64,000 nt of DNA, taken from the NCBI GenBank assembly GCA_030695565.1, contig JAUYRZ010000090.1:17686-81685 (forward strand), in the 5' to 3' direction. The notes beneath the pieces were generated by a model. That model saw only the letters and a list, made by a program, of their open reading frames with translations. It did not search any database and was not told the DNA's origin. This DNA comes from Archangium sp. Lineage in GTDB: Bacteria > Myxococcota > Myxococcia > Myxococcales > Myxococcaceae. Position numbers and translations under genes: made by a program. Shown piece by piece: positions 34,806 through 42,790 of the stretch; within the stretch, counting starts at the first letter, position 1, and each line of letters starts with the position of its first letter.

Positions 34806-35969
34806 TCAGTGTTCGCGCCCGTCCACCCGCTCGGCGAGGAGCAGCGGTGCGAGCCGCACGCCCGTCATCGCGAACCCCAGCATCCACGCCAGGGCCGAGA
34901 GCCACAGCCAGTGCTGGTAGAGCGCAGGGGCGAGCTGCGGCGCGATGATGCGCGCCCCGAAGGCCACCACCATCACCCACAACACCAGCCGGTCACGCCG
35001 CTCGAACGCCACCGGACGGCCCGTGTGACCCAGGCCGATGCGCAGCAGCATCGCGGGGATGATCAACCCCATCGCGCCGAAGGTGAAGACGTGCAGGCCC
35101 ATCGAGCCCACCCACTGCGTGCCCGAAGCGTCGAGCGCCAGCTGCGCCGCGATGGAGAGCATGCCCAGGTACATCACCGCCAGATCGATGCGGCGAAACG
35201 CGCGGTGGGGACTCCACGTGAAGAAGCGCACGACGATGAGCCCGGCCAACAACCATGCGGCACCTTGTCGCAACAGCGGCGGCATCCACGGCGCTCCGAT
35301 GAGAACCAACGCCAGCCCCTTGATGGGGAAATCGATCGCCGCGCGTCGCGGCAAGGTGAGCTGAAACGCCGACTTCATGAACGGGGTGAGCGTGCGCTCC
35401 AGCATCACCAGGAACGCCAGCCGGAAGATCGCCAGCGTGACGTCTCTGCCTTCGGCGAAATGCGCCGGATCCAACAGCAACGCGCGCGCGGCCAGGAACA
35501 CCGGCAGCGCCACCAGGAACAGGAAGTTGTCCCGATAGCTGTCCTTCTTCCGGTACCGAAGGAGCGTCCACCAGATCGCGCCGACCAGGGAGAGGGTGAA
35601 GAGGTTGAGCGAGCTCAACCGCAGCCACGACGGCCAGCTGCCGCCCCACCACATGCCGGCGCGCTCGAACGCCCACGCCGCCACCAGGAACTGCAACGTG
35701 CGGCCGAAGTGACCCCGCACCGAGACCCAGTTCTTCGTGGCCGTCAGCAAGAAGCCGCCCAGCACCGCGAAGCCGAAGCCGAAGAACATCTCGTGCGCGT
35801 GCCAGGTCATCGGCGAGAGGCCCGCGGGCGGGGTGAGCTTGCCGGTCAACAACAGCACCCAGATCGGCGGGAGCACCACGGCAGCCGCGCTCGCGAGCAG
35901 AAAGAACGGCCGGAAGCCCACCAGCCACAGCGGGTGCCCGTGCCACGCGCGCGGCGTCTTTTCAGTCAT
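34806..35969 (-). CDS. nnrS: NnrS family membrane heme-copper protein
   Basis: A 387-residue protein with about 10-12 membrane helices and the NnrS hallmarks: H-P-L-W-L-V-G-F-R-P-F-F near residue 12 and T-W-H-A-H-E-M-F-F-G-F near 55, with conserved His residues. NnrS proteins occur with denitrification genes and protect against NO and nitrosative stress, by a poorly defined heme-copper chemistry. The start overlaps the stop of the hemerythrin gene by 4 bases. Confidence 0.9.
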   Translation of the reverse strand: MTEKTPRAWHGHPLWLVGFRPFFLLASAAAVVLPPIWVLLLTGKLTPPAGLSPMTWHAHEMFFGFGFAVLGGFLLTATKNWVSVRGHFGRTLQFLVAAWAFERAGMWWGGSWPSWLRLSSLNLFTLSLVGAIWWTLLRYRKKDSYRDNFLFLVALPVFLAARALLLDPAHFAEGRDVTLAIFRLAFLVMLERTLTPFMKSAFQLTLPRRAAIDFPIKGLALVLIGAPWMPPLLRQGAAWLLAGLIVVRFFTWSPHRAFRRIDLAVMYLGMLSIAAQLALDASGTQWVGSMGLHVFTFGAMGLIIPAMLLRIGLGHTGRPVAFERRDRLVLWVMVVAFGARIIAPQLAPALYQHWLWLSALAWMLGFAMTGVRLAPLLLAERVDGREH

Positions 35970-36532
35970 GCGGGCGTCCTTCGCCGAGCGCGGAGTTCCT
36001 GAATGATCACCTGCTGCGTCTCCGCCGGGAGCGCCTCGTCGAGAAAGGGAAAGAGCTCGAACTCCTCGAAGCGCAGGTGCTCTTCCAGGTCGGTCTCGAG
36101 CGTCGCCGCTTCGCGCGCCAACTGGCGGTGCAGCACCGCGTCGTTGGGCCGCTCGAGCACCGCGCGCAGGGCGTCTGCCACCGCGTGCAACCGCACCTCG
36201 TGCGTGAAGTGTTCGGCGCGCATGCGGCCCAGCGTGGCGTCGAGCGCGGCCGAGTGTCCCGCCATGCGAGGGGCGATGCTGTCTTCTTCGTCACGCACGT
36301 GCAGCGGGAGGGCTTCGCTGAAGTAGCGCAGACACTGGGTGGCGACCTCCTCCACCTCGGCCGCGGGCGTGGTTCGCTGCGCCCCCAGGGTGAACGCCAG
36401 CCGTGCGAAGCGGCGAATGCGCGCGTGGCAAGCAAGCAAGAGCTCCCGCAACGACTCGGGTCCGCCCACCGCTTGTCGGCTCGAGGAGTTCCCCAATCGC
36501 ACCAGGCTCATCGACGCACCGAACTTCTTCAT
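35966..36532 (-). CDS. Hemerythrin-HHE domain protein
   Basis: A 188-residue protein whose helical core carries the hemerythrin-type metal ligands: H-A-R-I-R-R-F near 35, H-V-R-D-E-E-D near 77, H-F-T-H-E near 108 and H-L-R-F-E-E-F-E-L-F near 153. Such domains bind a diiron centre and sense or repair damage from O2 or NO (RIC-like). The gene overlaps both neighbours by 4 bases. Its co-transcription with NnrS and the membrane protein supports a role in NO handling. Confidence 0.85.
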   Translation of the reverse strand: MKKFGASMSLVRLGNSSSRQAVGGPESLRELLLACHARIRRFARLAFTLGAQRTTPAAEVEEVATQCLRYFSEALPLHVRDEEDSIAPRMAGHSAALDATLGRMRAEHFTHEVRLHAVADALRAVLERPNDAVLHRQLAREAATLETDLEEHLRFEEFELFPFLDEALPAETQQVIIQELRARRRTPA

Positions 36533-37692
36533 GTGGCTTCCTTCAGGAGCGGAGCTCGATGCTTCGAGGTGATCAGAAAGCGCGCCGCCGCCCAGGCCTG
36601 GCCGACGACCACGCTGACGCCGCCCAGCGCTGCGAGCACCAGGCCGGATCTTCCGGGCCATGACGCCGCGACGCCCAGCCCCGAGAGCATCAAGCCGATG
36701 CCCAACTGGTGCAGCCACAACGCGCGCGCCGAGGGCCGCGGTGCGCGCAGCTCGATGAACAACAACAACGACGAGGTCACCACCCCGAGCGTCTGCAGGT
36801 GCACCACGAACACCACCGCGTGCCGGTTCATCACCAACGCCTGCAACGCCCCGGTGGCCATCAGGGCGAAGAGCAACACGCCGACGCTCCAGGCGAGGGC
36901 CGCGCTGCGCCAGAGCCAGCGGTGAGCAGCGCCCGCGCTGGCGTGAAAGACCCACGCGCTCCACGCGGCCGCGGGTACCAGGAGCACCACCGCCGAAAAG
37001 CGGGCGAGCGCAACGAGGGGGCTGCCTTCGAGCCCGGGCACGGTGAGCACCGAAGGCCACATCAACAGCGGCGCGCCGACGCCCAGCACCACCCCGAGCC
37101 GCCTGCCCGGAGGTTTCCCCAACGCGCGCACCGTCAGGCCCATCACGCCCATGACGAAGAATGCCCCGAAGGCGCCCAGAAAGAGATGCACCGCCAACGC
37201 CGAAAGCACGGGATCGTCGTGGTGCAGCACCTTGAGCACCACCCGGCTCAACGCGCAGACGTAGGCGATCACCACGAAGACCGCCGCGGCGCGAAGGAAG
37301 GCGAGGTCTGCACCGCGCATCCGGTGAGCGGCTTTGAAGAAGATCACCACCGCCGCGAAGAAGGGCACCAGGGTGAGCGCCGAGAGCACCACGCCCGGCC
37401 GGCCGTAGCCGGAGTGCAGGAACACCCCGAAGGTGGCCAGGCCCTGCGCCGCCAACGCGCCCAGCACCCAGCGCGCGCTCCGGCCGGTGGCCCCGACCCG
37501 TTCGAAGAAGAGGGTGAACAAGGCGAGCCCTGCCCACCCCCAATAGAGCGTGTGGGAGTGCGCGTGCGTGGCGTGGCTCACGTTCACGTCGACCGGCGTG
37601 ACCTGACCCAGGCGCAGGGCCGCTCCCAGGCTCACCCCCAGGAGCAACAGGCCGAAGGCGGCAGCGAGCGCGCGGTTCACGGACTGACTCAT
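36529..37692 (-). CDS. Polytopic membrane protein with conserved-looking histidines
   Basis: A 387-residue protein of 11-12 membrane helices. H-A-T-H-A-H-S-H near residue 40, H-H-D-D-P near 160, V-H-L-F-L-G-A-F-G-A near 170 and N-R-H-A-V-V-F-V-V-H-L near 305 place several His near helix ends, as in heme-copper oxidase subunit I relatives; I see no subunit signature strong enough to assign it. First gene of the operon with the hemerythrin and NnrS genes, divergent from nirK with the shared GTTTCGAAAC site between them. A heme-binding redox membrane protein is my best guess. Confidence 0.6.
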   Translation of the reverse strand: MSQSVNRALAAAFGLLLLGVSLGAALRLGQVTPVDVNVSHATHAHSHTLYWGWAGLALFTLFFERVGATGRSARWVLGALAAQGLATFGVFLHSGYGRPGVVLSALTLVPFFAAVVIFFKAAHRMRGADLAFLRAAAVFVVIAYVCALSRVVLKVLHHDDPVLSALAVHLFLGAFGAFFVMGVMGLTVRALGKPPGRRLGVVLGVGAPLLMWPSVLTVPGLEGSPLVALARFSAVVLLVPAAAWSAWVFHASAGAAHRWLWRSAALAWSVGVLLFALMATGALQALVMNRHAVVFVVHLQTLGVVTSSLLLFIELRAPRPSARALWLHQLGIGLMLSGLGVAASWPGRSGLVLAALGGVSVVVGQAWAAARFLITSKHRAPLLKEAT

Positions 37693-37742
37693 TGCAGCTC
37701 CCCGGCCAGCGCCGGTGCGCTCGGAGAAGGGGGTGAAACGGT

Positions 37743-37752
37743 GTTTCGAAAC
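37743..37752. promoter_or_regulatory. Candidate operator GTTTCGAAAC between nirK and the nnrS operon
   Basis: A perfect 10-base palindrome in the 183-base divergent intergenic region, 51 bases from the minus-strand start at 37692 and 124 bases from the nirK start. Related inverted repeats with GTTT and GAAAC halves lie ahead of the porin-regulator unit (42765-42779) and of norCBQD (47723-47747). I infer a common regulator site, possibly for the Crp/Fnr-type protein at 40635-41237. Confidence 0.45.
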
Positions 37753-37875
37753 GAGACATGGGCGAACAGCCGACCCGGCTGAGTGAGCCCAAACTAATGA
37801 TTCTCGAGGGGAGTATGAGTTGGTCTTCGCCTTGCAGCTCCGTCTCACAGTTCACTTTTCATCGGGGAGTCACAC

Positions 37876-39288
37876 ATGCAGATCGCCATGTTGAGCGCCG
37901 TGTTGTTGGGGTTGGGCTCCGCGTTGCCGGAGGAGAAGGCGGTGCTGACCGAGCCGCCCACGGTGCCCCCGCCGATCACCCGCACCACCCCTGCCAGGGT
38001 GAAGGTGGAGTTGGAGGTGGTGGAGAAGGTGATGCAGATGGCGGACGGCGTCGACTACACCTTCTGGACGTTCGGCGGCACCGTGCCCGGCCGCTTCATC
38101 CGCGTGCGTGAAGGCGACACGGTGGAGTTCTGGCTGGCCAATCACCCGAACAACAAGCTGCCCCACAACATCGACCTGCACGCGGTGACCGGCCCGGGTG
38201 GCGGCGCGGCGAGCACCTTCACGGCGCCCGGCCACAAGAGCCGCTTCACCTTTCAGACGCTCAACCCCGGTCTGTACGTCTACCACTGCGCCACCGCGCC
38301 GGTCGGCATGCACATCGCCAACGGCATGTACGGCCTCATCTACGTGCAGCCGAAGAAGGCGCTGCCGAAGGTCGACCGCGAGTACTACGTGATGCAGGGC
38401 GACTTCTATACGGACGCCGATTTCGGAGCGAAGGGGCTGCAGCCCTTCTCGATGAAGCGGGCGATCGACGAACGCCCTTCGTACGTGGTGTTCAACGGCA
38501 GCGCGCTCTCGCTGGTCGGAGACCGCGCGCTCAAGGGCAAGGTCGGCGAGACCGTGCGCCTGTTCATGGGCAACGGCGGCCCCAACCTGGTCTCCAGCTT
38601 CCACGTGATCGGGGAGATCTTCGACAAGGTCTACACGGAGGGTGGTTCGACCGCGCAGCAGAACGTGCAGACCACCCTCGTGCCCGCGGGCGGCAGCGCC
38701 ATCGTGGAGTTCAAGCTCGACACCGACGGCACGTACATCCTGGTCGACCACTCCATCTTCCGCGCGTTCAACAAGGGCGCGCTGGGCATGATGAAGGTGG
38801 AAGGCACGGGCAACAAAGACCTCTATTCCGGCAAGCAGGTCGACGAGATGTACCTGGGTGACGAGTCGGTCGCCTCTTCGATCACCGCGAGGGCCACCGG
38901 CCCGGTCGAGGTCGCGGCCGCGGTCGATGGCAAGGCGCTCTTCACGGCGAACTGCGCCATGTGCCATCAGCCCGAAGGCCAGGGCATTCCCCCGGCCTTC
39001 CCTCCGCTCGCCAAGAGCGACTACCTGAAGACCATCTCCAATACGAAGCGCAACGAGCTGGTGGAGCTGGTGCTGCGCGGCAAGACGGGGCAAATCACCG
39101 TCAACGGCATCGAATACAACGGCGTGATGACGGCGGTGGCCGGCCTCGACGACGTGAAGCTGGCCGCGGTGCTCAACTACGTGAGCAACACCTGGGGCAA
39201 CCAGGCCAGGCCCTTCACCACCGACGAAGTGAAGAAGCTGCGCGAGGCCCTGCCCGCGACGCCGTCGTCCGCGGGCGGTCACGAGTAA
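37876..39288 (+). CDS. nirK: Copper nitrite reductase with fused C-terminal cytochrome c
   Basis: A 470-residue periplasmic enzyme: signal peptide (residues 1-16), two cupredoxin domains (about 38-310), and a class-I cytochrome c domain (about 350-450). Type 1 copper ligands are His97, Cys138, His146 and Met151; type 2 ligands His102, His137 and His292; catalytic Asp100 and His243. The heme motif CAMCH is at 360-364. It reduces nitrite to NO. The fused heme probably feeds electrons directly to the type 1 copper, as known for other three-domain NirKs. It starts an operon with the SUMF1-like and SCO genes. Confidence 0.95.
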   Translation: MQIAMLSAVLLGLGSALPEEKAVLTEPPTVPPPITRTTPARVKVELEVVEKVMQMADGVDYTFWTFGGTVPGRFIRVREGDTVEFWLANHPNNKLPHNIDLHAVTGPGGGAASTFTAPGHKSRFTFQTLNPGLYVYHCATAPVGMHIANGMYGLIYVQPKKALPKVDREYYVMQGDFYTDADFGAKGLQPFSMKRAIDERPSYVVFNGSALSLVGDRALKGKVGETVRLFMGNGGPNLVSSFHVIGEIFDKVYTEGGSTAQQNVQTTLVPAGGSAIVEFKLDTDGTYILVDHSIFRAFNKGALGMMKVEGTGNKDLYSGKQVDEMYLGDESVASSITARATGPVEVAAAVDGKALFTANCAMCHQPEGQGIPPAFPPLAKSDYLKTISNTKRNELVELVLRGKTGQITVNGIEYNGVMTAVAGLDDVKLAAVLNYVSNTWGNQARPFTTDEVKKLREALPATPSSAGGHE

Positions 39289-39291
39289 GCC

Positions 39292-40050
39292 ATGCCTCTT
39301 GAACTCGTCCTGCTGGTAATGCTGAGCCTCCCTCTCCCTCTGGGCGAGGGGCGGGGTGAGGGCATCGCGTTACCAGCAGGCCGGTTCGCGCCGCTCTTCG
39401 GCATGGACGTGGGCCAGAGAGATTTCCCCGTCGGCGCCTTCTCGCTCTCGGTGCGCCCGGTCTCGAGAGCGGAGTGGGCCAGGTTCCTCGAGGCGAAACC
39501 CGAGTGGCAGAAGCCCACGAAGGTCCTGGCCGACGAGCGGTATCTCAATTCGTGGAAGACCCCGCTGGCGCCGCACGCGCCGGTGGTGGAGATCTCCTGG
39601 TTCGCGGCGCGCGCCTACTGCACGTGGAAAGGCGGCCGGCTGCCCACCACGCTGGAGTGGGAGTACGCCGCCGCGGCCGATGAAGATCACCGCGACGCCT
39701 CGCGCGATCCGCTGTTCGCGCAGCGCATTCTCGATTGGTACTCGCGGCCCGCGCGCCCGGGCGATCTCGAGCTGCCCGGCAGCCCGAAGAATGCGTACGG
39801 CCTCGAGGCGATGCACGGCCTGGTCTGGGAGTGGACCGACGACTTCAACAGCGTCTTCGTCTCTGGCGACAACCGGCAGGATGGCGACTCGAACGCGAAG
39901 TACATGTGTGGCAGCAGCGCCACCGGCAGCGCCCGCCGCGAGGACTACGCGGCCTTCATGCGGTACGCGTTGCGGTCGAGCCTCACGCCGCGCACCGCCT
40001 TACCCAACCTCGGTTTCCGCTGTGCTTTCGCCGCGAAGGTGACGCCATGA
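39292..40050 (+). CDS. SUMF1/formylglycine-generating-enzyme-like protein
   Basis: A 252-residue protein of the SUMF1/FGE fold: an early R-P-V-S-R-A-E-W-A-R-F, G-G-R-L-P-T-T-L-E-W-E-Y-A near 105, V-W-E-W-T-D-D near 177 and N-L-G-F-R-C-A at the end. Copper-binding relatives occur with nirK and may aid copper-site maturation; which reaction this one catalyses is unknown. The hydrophobic N-terminus fits a signal peptide, but residues about 13-25 (P-L-P-L-G-E-G-R-G-E-G) come from the palindromic repeat at 39309-39380, which sits where the signal-peptide end should be. It starts 3 bases after the nirK stop and overlaps the SCO gene by 4. Confidence 0.75.
   Translation: MPLELVLLVMLSLPLPLGEGRGEGIALPAGRFAPLFGMDVGQRDFPVGAFSLSVRPVSRAEWARFLEAKPEWQKPTKVLADERYLNSWKTPLAPHAPVVEISWFAARAYCTWKGGRLPTTLEWEYAAAADEDHRDASRDPLFAQRILDWYSRPARPGDLELPGSPKNAYGLEAMHGLVWEWTDDFNSVFVSGDNRQDGDSNAKYMCGSSATGSARREDYAAFMRYALRSSLTPRTALPNLGFRCAFAAKVTP
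39309..39380. repeat. Palindromic repeat, copy 6, with an 11-base outer inverted repeat
   Basis: CCTGCTGGTAA (39309-39319) is the exact complement of TTACCAGCAGG (39370-39380), and between them sits the dispersed palindromic unit CCCTCTCCC/GGGCGAGGGG. The whole forms a long hairpin of about 72 bases inside the 5' coding part of the SUMF1-like gene. The outer arms are not seen in the other copies. Confidence 0.8.
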
Positions 40051-40592
40051 AGAAGCTCGCGCTCGGCCTGTGTCTGGTGTCCTCCCTTGCGTTCGCGCAA
40101 GAGGAGCCGAAGAACGTGTTGGCCCTGGAGACCCGCTGGCGCGACGAAGCGGGCGCGACGGTCTCGCTCGAGGCGTGGAAGGGGCGCTGGTACGCGTTGA
40201 CCTTCGTCTACACCTCGTGTGCCGGCACCTGCCCTCTGACCACCCGGAAGTTGAAGCGCCTCGACGCGGCGCTGGTGAAGGCCGGCCGCCCGCTCGAGCT
40301 GGTGGTGGTGAGCCTCGACCCGGCGCACGACACGCCCGAAGCGGTGGTGGCGTACCGCGCGCGCTACCAGTTGCAGAAGGAGAAGCGGTGGAACGTGCTG
40401 GTGGGCGACGACGCGCAGGTGCGGACGATCACCATGCTGCTCAACTTCAAGTACACGACGAACCCTGAGTCGGGCGTCATCCTCCACGACAACACCGTCT
40501 TCCTCATCGCACCGGACGGCAGCGTGAAGACCTCGATGTCGTCACTCGATCAACCACTCGACGACTTCCTGAAAGCGCTGCCGAAGAAGTAG
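40047..40592 (+). CDS. SCO1/SenC/PrrC-type copper chaperone
   Basis: A 181-residue protein with signal peptide (M-K-K-L-A-L-G-L-C-L-V-S-S-L-A-F-A) and a thioredoxin-like fold. The copper-binding pair is in C-A-G-T-C-P (Cys58, Cys62) with the third ligand His in L-H-D-N-T-V-F-L. SCO proteins deliver copper to cuproenzymes, so with the adjacent nirK it probably supplies the nitrite reductase's copper. It overlaps the SUMF1-like gene by 4 bases (ATGA). Confidence 0.92.
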   Translation: MKKLALGLCLVSSLAFAQEEPKNVLALETRWRDEAGATVSLEAWKGRWYALTFVYTSCAGTCPLTTRKLKRLDAALVKAGRPLELVVVSLDPAHDTPEAVVAYRARYQLQKEKRWNVLVGDDAQVRTITMLLNFKYTTNPESGVILHDNTVFLIAPDGSVKTSMSSLDQPLDDFLKALPKK

Positions 40593-40634
40593 GTCTCCCT
40601 CGCGCTGCGCCGGGCCTGCGAGGGTCCCACCTCC

Positions 40635-41237
40635 CTAGCCCGCGAGTACCTGCAAGCCCGCCGCATCGAGAATGCGCACCTCGCCGCCCGCAGAAATCAA
40701 ACCCTCCGCCTCCAGACCGCGCAGGCACCGCGACATCGTCTCGGGGCGAATGCCCAACAACCCAGCGGCGTGCCGCTTCGAAAACGCGCCCAGCCCACCG
40801 CTGAGCAAGATGAATCGAGCCACCCGCGAAGCGGCCGACCCACTGCGCAGCTCGCCATCTCGCTCGACCCGCAACAGCTCATCGAGCGTCAACTGCCACA
40901 ACGTTCGGGGATCGGCCGCCTGAAGCACCGTCGACGGTGACGCGCTGCAGACCACCGCATCCGTCAGCGCCTCCACCGACGCGCGCGCGGCCTGCCGGCG
41001 CAGGGCCTCTGCACCCAGGAGCGATCGGGGGCCCCTCACCGAAGTGGCCACCTCGTCACCATCGGGAGCGATCGTGCGCCTCGCCAGGACGCCCCGCTTC
41101 ACGAAGAGCACCTCGGCCGGCACCTCACCCTGAGGCCACAACACGCTGCCCGCAGCCACCTTGCGCGGCACGAACGCACACGGTCCCTGAGCACCGAGAG
41201 GACACGCTTCACACGAGGTGACCGGCGCGTCGATCAT
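40635..41237 (-). CDS. Crp/Fnr-family regulator with Fnr-like Cys set
   Basis: A 200-residue regulator: N-terminal Cys9, Cys12 and Cys20 plus Cys97 fit a four-Cys iron-sulfur binding pattern, though with wider spacing than E. coli Fnr (C-x2-C-x5-C-x92-C). A cAMP-receptor-like beta-roll follows, then a winged helix with R-P-E-T-M-S-R-C-L in the recognition helix, close to the E-T-x-S-R of Fnr. An O2- or NO-sensitive regulator of the denitrification genes is likely. It is co-directional with the upstream porin, sharing one base (TGATG). Confidence 0.85.
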   Translation of the reverse strand: MIDAPVTSCEACPLGAQGPCAFVPRKVAAGSVLWPQGEVPAEVLFVKRGVLARRTIAPDGDEVATSVRGPRSLLGAEALRRQAARASVEALTDAVVCSASPSTVLQAADPRTLWQLTLDELLRVERDGELRSGSAASRVARFILLSGGLGAFSKRHAAGLLGIRPETMSRCLRGLEAEGLISAGGEVRILDAAGLQVLAG

Positions 41238-42655
41238 CAGAACTGGCTGCGCACCGAGAGGAAGCCCCAGGTGGAGGTCGAGCGGCCTGCCGCTTCGCCC
41301 CCGGGGAGGAAGACCGACACGTTCCCCGCGAGCGCGAGGTTCTTCTCGAGGATCGGCACGGTGAACGAGAGATCCAGCTCGGTGCCCATGTTGCCGTCCA
41401 CCCGCGATGGATCAGCGGCGAGGAAGACAGAGCCGTTCGCCGCGAACCACGCCCCCCGCGGATCCCACGCGCGGAAGTGGTGCACGTCGAGCCACACGTG
41501 TGCTCCCCAGGGGCGGAAGCCGATGGTGCCGCGCCCGGCCACCACGTTCTGCCAACCCACGTAGTCCATGAAGCCGAGGTGAACGTGCCCGGTGGGGAAG
41601 AGCTGGTGGAAGGTGTGCTGCGTGCCGTCGGAGGGATCGCCATCGCCCGACGCAGCGCTGAACTCGCCCATCACGTACGGGTTGCCCCACACCGCCAGGG
41701 TGTAGGTGGCCTTCGCGGCGAAGGCGCCGGCCAGCACGAGCTCATCGGCCTGGCCCACCTTGCCGGATTGAAAGGCGCCTTCACCCACCAGCGCCAGCCC
41801 ACCGAAGGTCGCGAAGCCGCGCGCCCCGAGCGTGAGCCGGTTGTCATCGTGGCGAAACCCGAGCGCGACGCTGGAGGGATCCTCCAGCAGCCCCAGGCCA
41901 TACACGTCGAGGCCCGCCTTGCCGAAGCGCGCCCGGGCATAGAGGCCGGTGAAGTAGCTGCCCGAGTTGTGAAAACGAGCCCCGCCGTTCACCAGCCAGG
42001 CCGGGGGCGCCAGCACCATTCCGAACGCATCGAGCGTGACGGCGGGCGAAGCGGTGAGACGAAGGAAGAGCCCGTCGAAGGCGCGTGCGCTCTGTGCCCA
42101 GTCGAGGTTGCCGATGAGTCGGTCTTCACCGTACGAGAGCTCCTGTCGGCCGATGCGCACGTCGAGAAACGCGGTGGCCTTCACGTCGACGTAGGCCTGG
42201 TGCAGGCCGGTGTTGGGCGTGACGGTGACGGTGTTGGGCTCGGAGCCCCAGCCGCGCACGTCCTGGAACTCGAGGAGGACCCCGAAACGCTCCAGCGCCG
42301 AGGCGCGCACGCTCAGCCGCGCGCGGTGATCGATACCCAGGGAGTGATCTTCGACCCCACTGGCGAAGTCGCGGTTGTCGCGCCCGTCGGCCCGCGCGAT
42401 GTACTGGCCGCCGATCGCCAGGGAAAAGCGATTCCACTGCCAGCGCAGGGGCCCTTCGCTCACCGGCACCGCGGCGCTGCGAAAGAGCTCACCCGAGGTC
42501 TTGCGGCCCGGGCCCCAGGGCGTCTGAGACACATCGAAACCGGCAGTGGGTGCCCCCGCGTCGACGGCAGGCGCGGGAACGCCACCGTCGGCTGAGGTCT
42601 GAGCCATCGCTTTTGCGGAGAAAAGAGCCAGCAACCACCATCGAGTGCGCCACAT
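41237..42655 (-). CDS. Alginate-export-family outer-membrane beta-barrel (porin)
   Basis: A 472-residue protein with signal peptide (W-W-L-L-A-L-F-S-A-K-A-M-A-Q) and a C-terminal Phe, as usual for outer-membrane barrels. Residues about 90-472 have alternating strands with R-I-G-R-Q-E-L-S-Y-G-E-D-R-L-I-G near 170, the hallmark of the AlgE-like alginate_exp family. Members are often clustered with denitrification genes and may pass nitrite or nitrate. ATG at 42655 gives the signal peptide; TTG at 42685 is in frame upstream. It is probably cotranscribed with the Crp/Fnr gene. Confidence 0.8.
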   Translation of the reverse strand: MWRTRWWLLALFSAKAMAQTSADGGVPAPAVDAGAPTAGFDVSQTPWGPGRKTSGELFRSAAVPVSEGPLRWQWNRFSLAIGGQYIARADGRDNRDFASGVEDHSLGIDHRARLSVRASALERFGVLLEFQDVRGWGSEPNTVTVTPNTGLHQAYVDVKATAFLDVRIGRQELSYGEDRLIGNLDWAQSARAFDGLFLRLTASPAVTLDAFGMVLAPPAWLVNGGARFHNSGSYFTGLYARARFGKAGLDVYGLGLLEDPSSVALGFRHDDNRLTLGARGFATFGGLALVGEGAFQSGKVGQADELVLAGAFAAKATYTLAVWGNPYVMGEFSAASGDGDPSDGTQHTFHQLFPTGHVHLGFMDYVGWQNVVAGRGTIGFRPWGAHVWLDVHHFRAWDPRGAWFAANGSVFLAADPSRVDGNMGTELDLSFTVPILEKNLALAGNVSVFLPGGEAAGRSTSTWGFLSVRSQF

Positions 42656-42696
42656 GAGGGGAGGTCGATGCAGCGTTGGGGCCAAGCGCTCAGGTG

Positions 42697-42754
42697 GGGC
42701 CCCTCACCCCAACCCACCCCAACCCACCCCTCTCCCCGCTTCCCAGCGCGAGAG
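42697..42754. repeat. Degenerate palindromic repeat, copy 7, with duplicated ACCCC units
   Basis: CCCCTCACCCCAACCCACCC then two copies of AACCCACCCC, then TCTCCCCGCTTCCCAGCGCG. It is a variant of the dispersed element with an internal 10-base duplication, in the region between the porin gene's start and the norD end. Confidence 0.65.
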
Positions 42755-42764
42755 GCACCGCGTT

Positions 42765-42779
42765 CCTGTTTGAAACAGG
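42765..42779. promoter_or_regulatory. Candidate operator CCTGTTTGAAACAGG upstream of the porin-regulator unit
   Basis: A 15-base inverted repeat with a single central base, CCTGTTT-G-AAACAGG, about 110 bases upstream of the porin start. It resembles GTTTCGAAAC at 37743-37752 in half-site sequence. If the downstream regulator binds it, the unit would be autoregulated. Confidence 0.45.
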
Positions 42780-42790
42780 CGCGAACATCC

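Noticed and set aside
37693..37875. A classic Fnr box (TTGAT-N4-ATCAA) in the nirK promoter region
   Set aside because: The sequence is not present; the palindrome there is GTTTCGAAAC.
37870..39282. A 470-codon frame antisense to nirK
   Set aside because: Composition artefact; nirK has signal peptide and copper ligands in the correct frame.
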